Shown in pieces: positions 12,454-12,511 of a stretch of 12,511 nt of DNA. Location of the stretch: assembly GCA_905198575.1 (NCBI GenBank), contig CAJKDC010000084.1:1-12511 (forward strand), written 5' to 3'. The position numbers were made by a program, and so were the translations under genes. How positions within the stretch are numbered: position 1 is the stretch's first letter; each line of letters opens with the position of its first letter. Origin of the DNA: an uncultured Bacteroides sp. (GTDB taxonomy: Bacteria > Bacteroidota > Bacteroidia > Bacteroidales > Bacteroidaceae). A model generated the notes under the pieces. The model saw only the letters and a list, made by a program, of their open reading frames with translations, was not told the DNA's origin and ran no database searches.

Positions 12454-12488
12454 AGTGTAAGCATTCGAAGAAATGCACCTTTTACACT
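12454..12488 (+). terminator. Bipartite stem-loop after sufS, possible terminator
   Basis: AGTGTAA at 12454-12460 pairs perfectly with TTACACT at 12482-12488. Directly inside it, GCATT (12461-12465) pairs with AATGC (12472-12476) around the loop CGAAGA, leaving a five-base bulge (12477-12481) on the 3' side. Only two further T bases follow, so it is a poor intrinsic terminator. It lies 18 bases after the sufS stop and may end the operon or stabilise the 3' end. Confidence 0.42.
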
Positions 12489-12502
12489 TTGAGGTTTGGT
12501 TG

Positions 12503-12510
12503 TAGCTTTG
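12503..12510 (+). promoter_or_regulatory. Possible -7 element of the next gene
   Basis: TAGCTTTG matches TAnnTTTG at the extreme right edge. No TTTG is seen at the -33 spacing (around 12479-12484), and the gene it would serve is outside the window. Its position after the stem-loop fits the start of a new transcription unit. Confidence 0.28.
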
Positions 12511-12511
12511 C

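Noticed and set aside
1..12511. CRISPR array, tRNA, rRNA or intact insertion sequence
   Set aside because: No regularly spaced repeats, cloverleaf-like segments, rRNA signatures or transposase frames were seen on either strand.

Overview
The window looks chromosomal and comes from a member of the Bacteroidales, most likely Bacteroides, Phocaeicola or Parabacteroides. Three things point there. The genes start in A/T-rich contexts with no consistent Shine-Dalgarno sequence. Upstream regions carry Bacteroidota-style promoter elements (TTTG at -33, TAnnTTTG at -7). The NusA and IF2 proteins have the shapes I know from that group. The species cannot be fixed from the sequence alone.

Layout. Positions 1-947 are A/T-rich and look like a decayed accessory patch. 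They hold the N-terminus of a GIY-YIG (T5orf172-type) protein running off the left edge, a frameshifted HTH regulator remnant, a gene-poor stretch with several short perfect palindromes, and one doubtful small ORF. Next comes an intact zinc-peptidase-like YgjP/DUF45 protein (948-1649, +). It converges on, and overlaps by 4 bp, a small single-pass membrane protein of unknown function (1646-2047, -).

From 2200 onward everything lies on the + strand in a tight order: rimP, nusA, infB, cvpA-like, sufB, sufC, sufD, sufS. A good promoter at 2200-2231 precedes rimP, and its short leader holds a terminator-like hairpin. rimP, nusA and infB form the classical transcription/translation cluster: 30S maturation, transcription elongation/termination and translation initiation. 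The next genes are not the rbfA/truB/rpsO seen in enterobacteria. They are a four-helix CvpA-family membrane protein followed by the SUF iron-sulfur cluster assembly genes. SufB, SufC and SufD form the scaffold ATPase complex, and SufS is the cysteine desulfurase that feeds it sulfur. No sulfur-transfer partner (SufE/SufU) or A-type carrier is present up to the right edge.

The most unusual structures are non-coding or sub-gene: a 20-bp stem-loop between infB and cvpA, the terminator-like leader hairpin before rimP, a bipartite stem-loop after sufS, a repeated IDLD motif in the IF2 linker, and a CxxCxxC tail on SufD. I found no clear undescribed defence or mobile system. The left-edge GIY-YIG/HTH pair is the nearest candidate, and it is truncated and partly degraded.
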